This document shows positions 62,297 through 64,000 of a stretch of 64,000 nucleotides of DNA, piece by piece (position 1 is the stretch's first letter; the number at the start of each line of letters is the position of its first letter). Made by a program: the position numbers and the translations under genes. Location of the stretch: NCBI RefSeq assembly GCF_037860775.1, contig NZ_JBBEWC010000010.1, positions 1-64,000 on the forward strand. Direction: 5' to 3'. The stretch comes from Emticicia soli. Lineage in GTDB: Bacteria > Bacteroidota > Bacteroidia > Cytophagales > Spirosomataceae. A model generated the notes under the pieces. That model searched no databases. It had not been told where the DNA came from and saw only the letters and a program-made list of their open reading frames with translations.

Positions 62297-64000
62297 ATGA
62301 AGAACTTTCTAAGTTTGTCAAAGAATACGTTTTCCGGCTTTTTCAGGGTGGGCTTGCTGTTTTTTGCTTTTATACTACTAGGCTTTAACGAAGGTGATTC
62401 AAACCGATTTCTGAAAGAGGAAGAAGTTGTGCAGAGCAGATGTTTTCCGCCAACATTTACACTTCGTAGCGTTGATGTAACAAAAGCCGGTACTAACGAT
62501 GCCAGAATTATCATCTCAAACATAGACAATGCTACACGCTACGCTATTTCTGAAAACGGTGCTGCCGGAATCGACTATTCAAAATCAATTCTGATTAATA
62601 TCGGCAAAAAAGAAATTGAAATCAAGAATCTGCCAAATCCGGCTACTATAAAGACTTATACAGTAAGAGTGTATAACACCGAAACTTGCTATATAGACCA
62701 GAATATTGTTTTAGAACACGTAAACTTTGCTACCCTTACTGATTACAGTAAACTGGAATTGATTCAGGCCGTAGATATACATACCCCTCAGCTCGATGAG
62801 GTTGTAACTTTTACTACACTCATTATAAACAGAGGTAATAAAGCCGCTACTGGGGTAACTGTACAGAACTTGTTAAGCAGCAGTTTGAAAGTTGTCTATT
62901 TTTATGCCGATAAAGGGATTTTTGAGTCTATTGGTGGTTCATGGGGTGTCGGGAATGTTAACGGTGGCGAAACGCTGAAACTAATCATAAAAGCAAAAGT
63001 AACGCAACCGGGTTTGGCTTATTGTACTTCTTATATCTGGCGACAGAATGGGAAAGAAAAAGATACAAAGACTCTTTCAGTGAAAACCGATGAGAGCGAT
63101 TATGGTGTAAGTTGTGTGAGTGTGCCTATTTCTTTGAAAAAAGATGAGACTTATCGGGTTACGCTTAAAAAATATAGTGGTGTGAAATGGTATTACAAAA
63201 ACGTAGCCTCGGGGTTTTATGAAGAAATTACCAAAGATACATCGCCGAATATTGCGGTAATCAATAAAGATAGCTCGTTGAATATTGTAAGGGGCGGCGA
63301 ATACACTTTCTCTAAGGCTTCGGGTACTTGTAATATTACAAGTTGCTGCCCGATTCTGGTTGAAGGGTGTACAGGTCCTAAAATTGTAATAGACTCAATC
63401 TATTGTAACCAGAAAATAGATAGCTATAGTATAAGAGTAAAACTAGAGGGAGATGACTGGGCACTTGTTCAGCAGATATATGCCGCTACTTCAAACATCG
63501 GTATGCCTACTTCGTACGATTACTTGAAACGCCTCAATAAACTGCCGTTACAATCGAGTGCGGGCTATGTGGTTGCTAATAATGATGGTTTCTACACGGT
63601 TGAGAATATTCCGGCCTTTATGCCAAATGTTTCGTTGACTTCTGTTGATATTACAGGCAATTGTACTACCAGCAAAATAGTCAATGCACCTAATTGTGAA
63701 TTGCCTGCGGTACAGATTCCTCTGGTGCTGAATCAGTCTGAAACTTTTTCACCGGGCTCGCCTATGCCTGCTTTTAGTGTTACAAATACAGCTAAAGGCA
63801 CAGAAGTACTCTGGTATGACGACGAACAGGCTGAAAAACCTATTGCCACCGGACTAGAATTTACACCTAAAAAAGCAGGAATATTTTATGTAGCAGCACG
63901 CGATAGAAGAACCAGAGTAGTAAGCGAAAAGAGAGAACTGAAAATGACAGAGGTACGAGACTCGGAAGAAGATATGTTTAGCACCAAAGTATGTAAATGC
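62297..64000 (+). CDS. Third secreted protein of the cluster, 3' end outside window
   Basis: The frame is open from ATG 62297 to the right edge (568 codons, no stop). A signal-like hydrophobic stretch (GLLFFAFILLGF) is followed by the terminal module (about 47-143, ending CYIDQNIVLEHVNF), a DUF11-like domain (about 152-265, VTFTTLIINRGNKAATGV), and the same cysteine module as the preceding protein (about 272-361, YRVTLKKYSGVKWYYKN, CCPILVEGC). Further beta-rich sequence with an Ig-like unit (LWYDDEQAEKPIATG) runs to the edge. The order of the first three domains is that of the 1,172-residue protein, so the two are paralogues. Whether it ends in a T9SS domain cannot be seen. Confidence 0.85.
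   Translation, partial: MKNFLSLSKNTFSGFFRVGLLFFAFILLGFNEGDSNRFLKEEEVVQSRCFPPTFTLRSVDVTKAGTNDARIIISNIDNATRYAISENGAAGIDYSKSILINIGKKEIEIKNLPNPATIKTYTVRVYNTETCYIDQNIVLEHVNFATLTDYSKLELIQAVDIHTPQLDEVVTFTTLIINRGNKAATGVTVQNLLSSSLKVVYFYADKGIFESIGGSWGVGNVNGGETLKLIIKAKVTQPGLAYCTSYIWRQNGKEKDTKTLSVKTDESDYGVSCVSVPISLKKDETYRVTLKKYSGVKWYYKNVASGFYEEITKDTSPNIAVINKDSSLNIVRGGEYTFSKASGTCNITSCCPILVEGCTGPKIVIDSIYCNQKIDSYSIRVKLEGDDWALVQQIYAATSNIGMPTSYDYLKRLNKLPLQSSAGYVVANNDGFYTVENIPAFMPNVSLTSVDITGNCTTSKIVNAPNCELPAVQIPLVLNQSETFSPGSPMPAFSVTNTAKGTEVLWYDDEQAEKPIATGLEFTPKKAGIFYVAARDRRTRVVSEKRELKMTEVRDSEEDMFSTKVCKC

Noticed and set aside
1..64000. CRISPR array reading of the regular 219-bp and 228-bp repeats
   Set aside because: The periods are whole numbers of codons within open genes, and the repeats encode Ig or SprB units. 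There are no short repeats with unique spacers.

Overview
The window comes from a member of the Bacteroidota, most likely order Cytophagales. The evidence is an AT-rich genome, promoters with the Bacteroidota -7 box (TAnnTTTG), no Shine-Dalgarno signals, type IX secretion (T9SS) genes and substrates, GLPGLI and LVIVD family proteins, and a carboxypeptidase-regulatory/beta-barrel outer-membrane protein. I found no rRNA, tRNA, insertion sequence, prophage or CRISPR array. The genus cannot be told from this sequence alone.

Layout. (1) 1-14124: the 3' part of a giant secreted protein (over 3,740 codons in the window, about 42 cysteine-paired Ig-like units, three DUF11-like domains and a gliding-motility/T9SS type B C-terminal domain), followed by a PorE-like TPR/propeller/OmpA protein. 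(2) 14228-15452: an RluA-type pseudouridine synthase facing a DUF4286 gene. (3) 15594-21221: a probable surface-glycan/envelope operon (YfhO, GT2 glycosyltransferase, DUF4082-like lipoprotein, FkbM methyltransferase, secreted fibre-like protein). (4) 21290-22780, minus: ECF sigma factor and its RskA-type anti-sigma. (5) 23052-24453: agmatine deiminase and a small conserved protein. (6) 24642-29412: two parvulin-type folding factors and a MoxR ATPase. (7) 29486-33093, minus: outer-membrane beta-barrel protein and GLPGLI protein behind a palindromic promoter. (8) 33446-35712: NlpC/P60 hydrolase, then metK with a structured leader. (9) 35898-42267, minus: pyrG, yidC and an LpoA-like protein, plus a separate lipoprotein gene. 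(10) 42410-47128: MpaB-type oxygenase, TetR/COQ9-fold protein, AarF/UbiB kinase-like protein, then a 5'-nucleotidase lipoprotein. (11) 47206-50202: two LVIVD lipoproteins, a small outer-membrane protein and PorQ. (12) 50459-64000: three consecutive large secreted proteins; the third runs off the right edge.

Common theme. Both ends of the window hold very large cell-surface proteins built from Ig/PKD-like units, next to T9SS machinery (PorE-like, PorQ). Genes for envelope folding (SurA/PpiC-like, YidC) and surface glycans lie between them.

The best candidate for something undescribed is the 50459-64000 cluster. An approximately 100-residue module sits at the C-terminus of the first protein, at both ends of the second, and at the N-terminus of the third. 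The first two proteins lack a recognisable T9SS C-terminal domain and instead share a short cysteine-rich tail.
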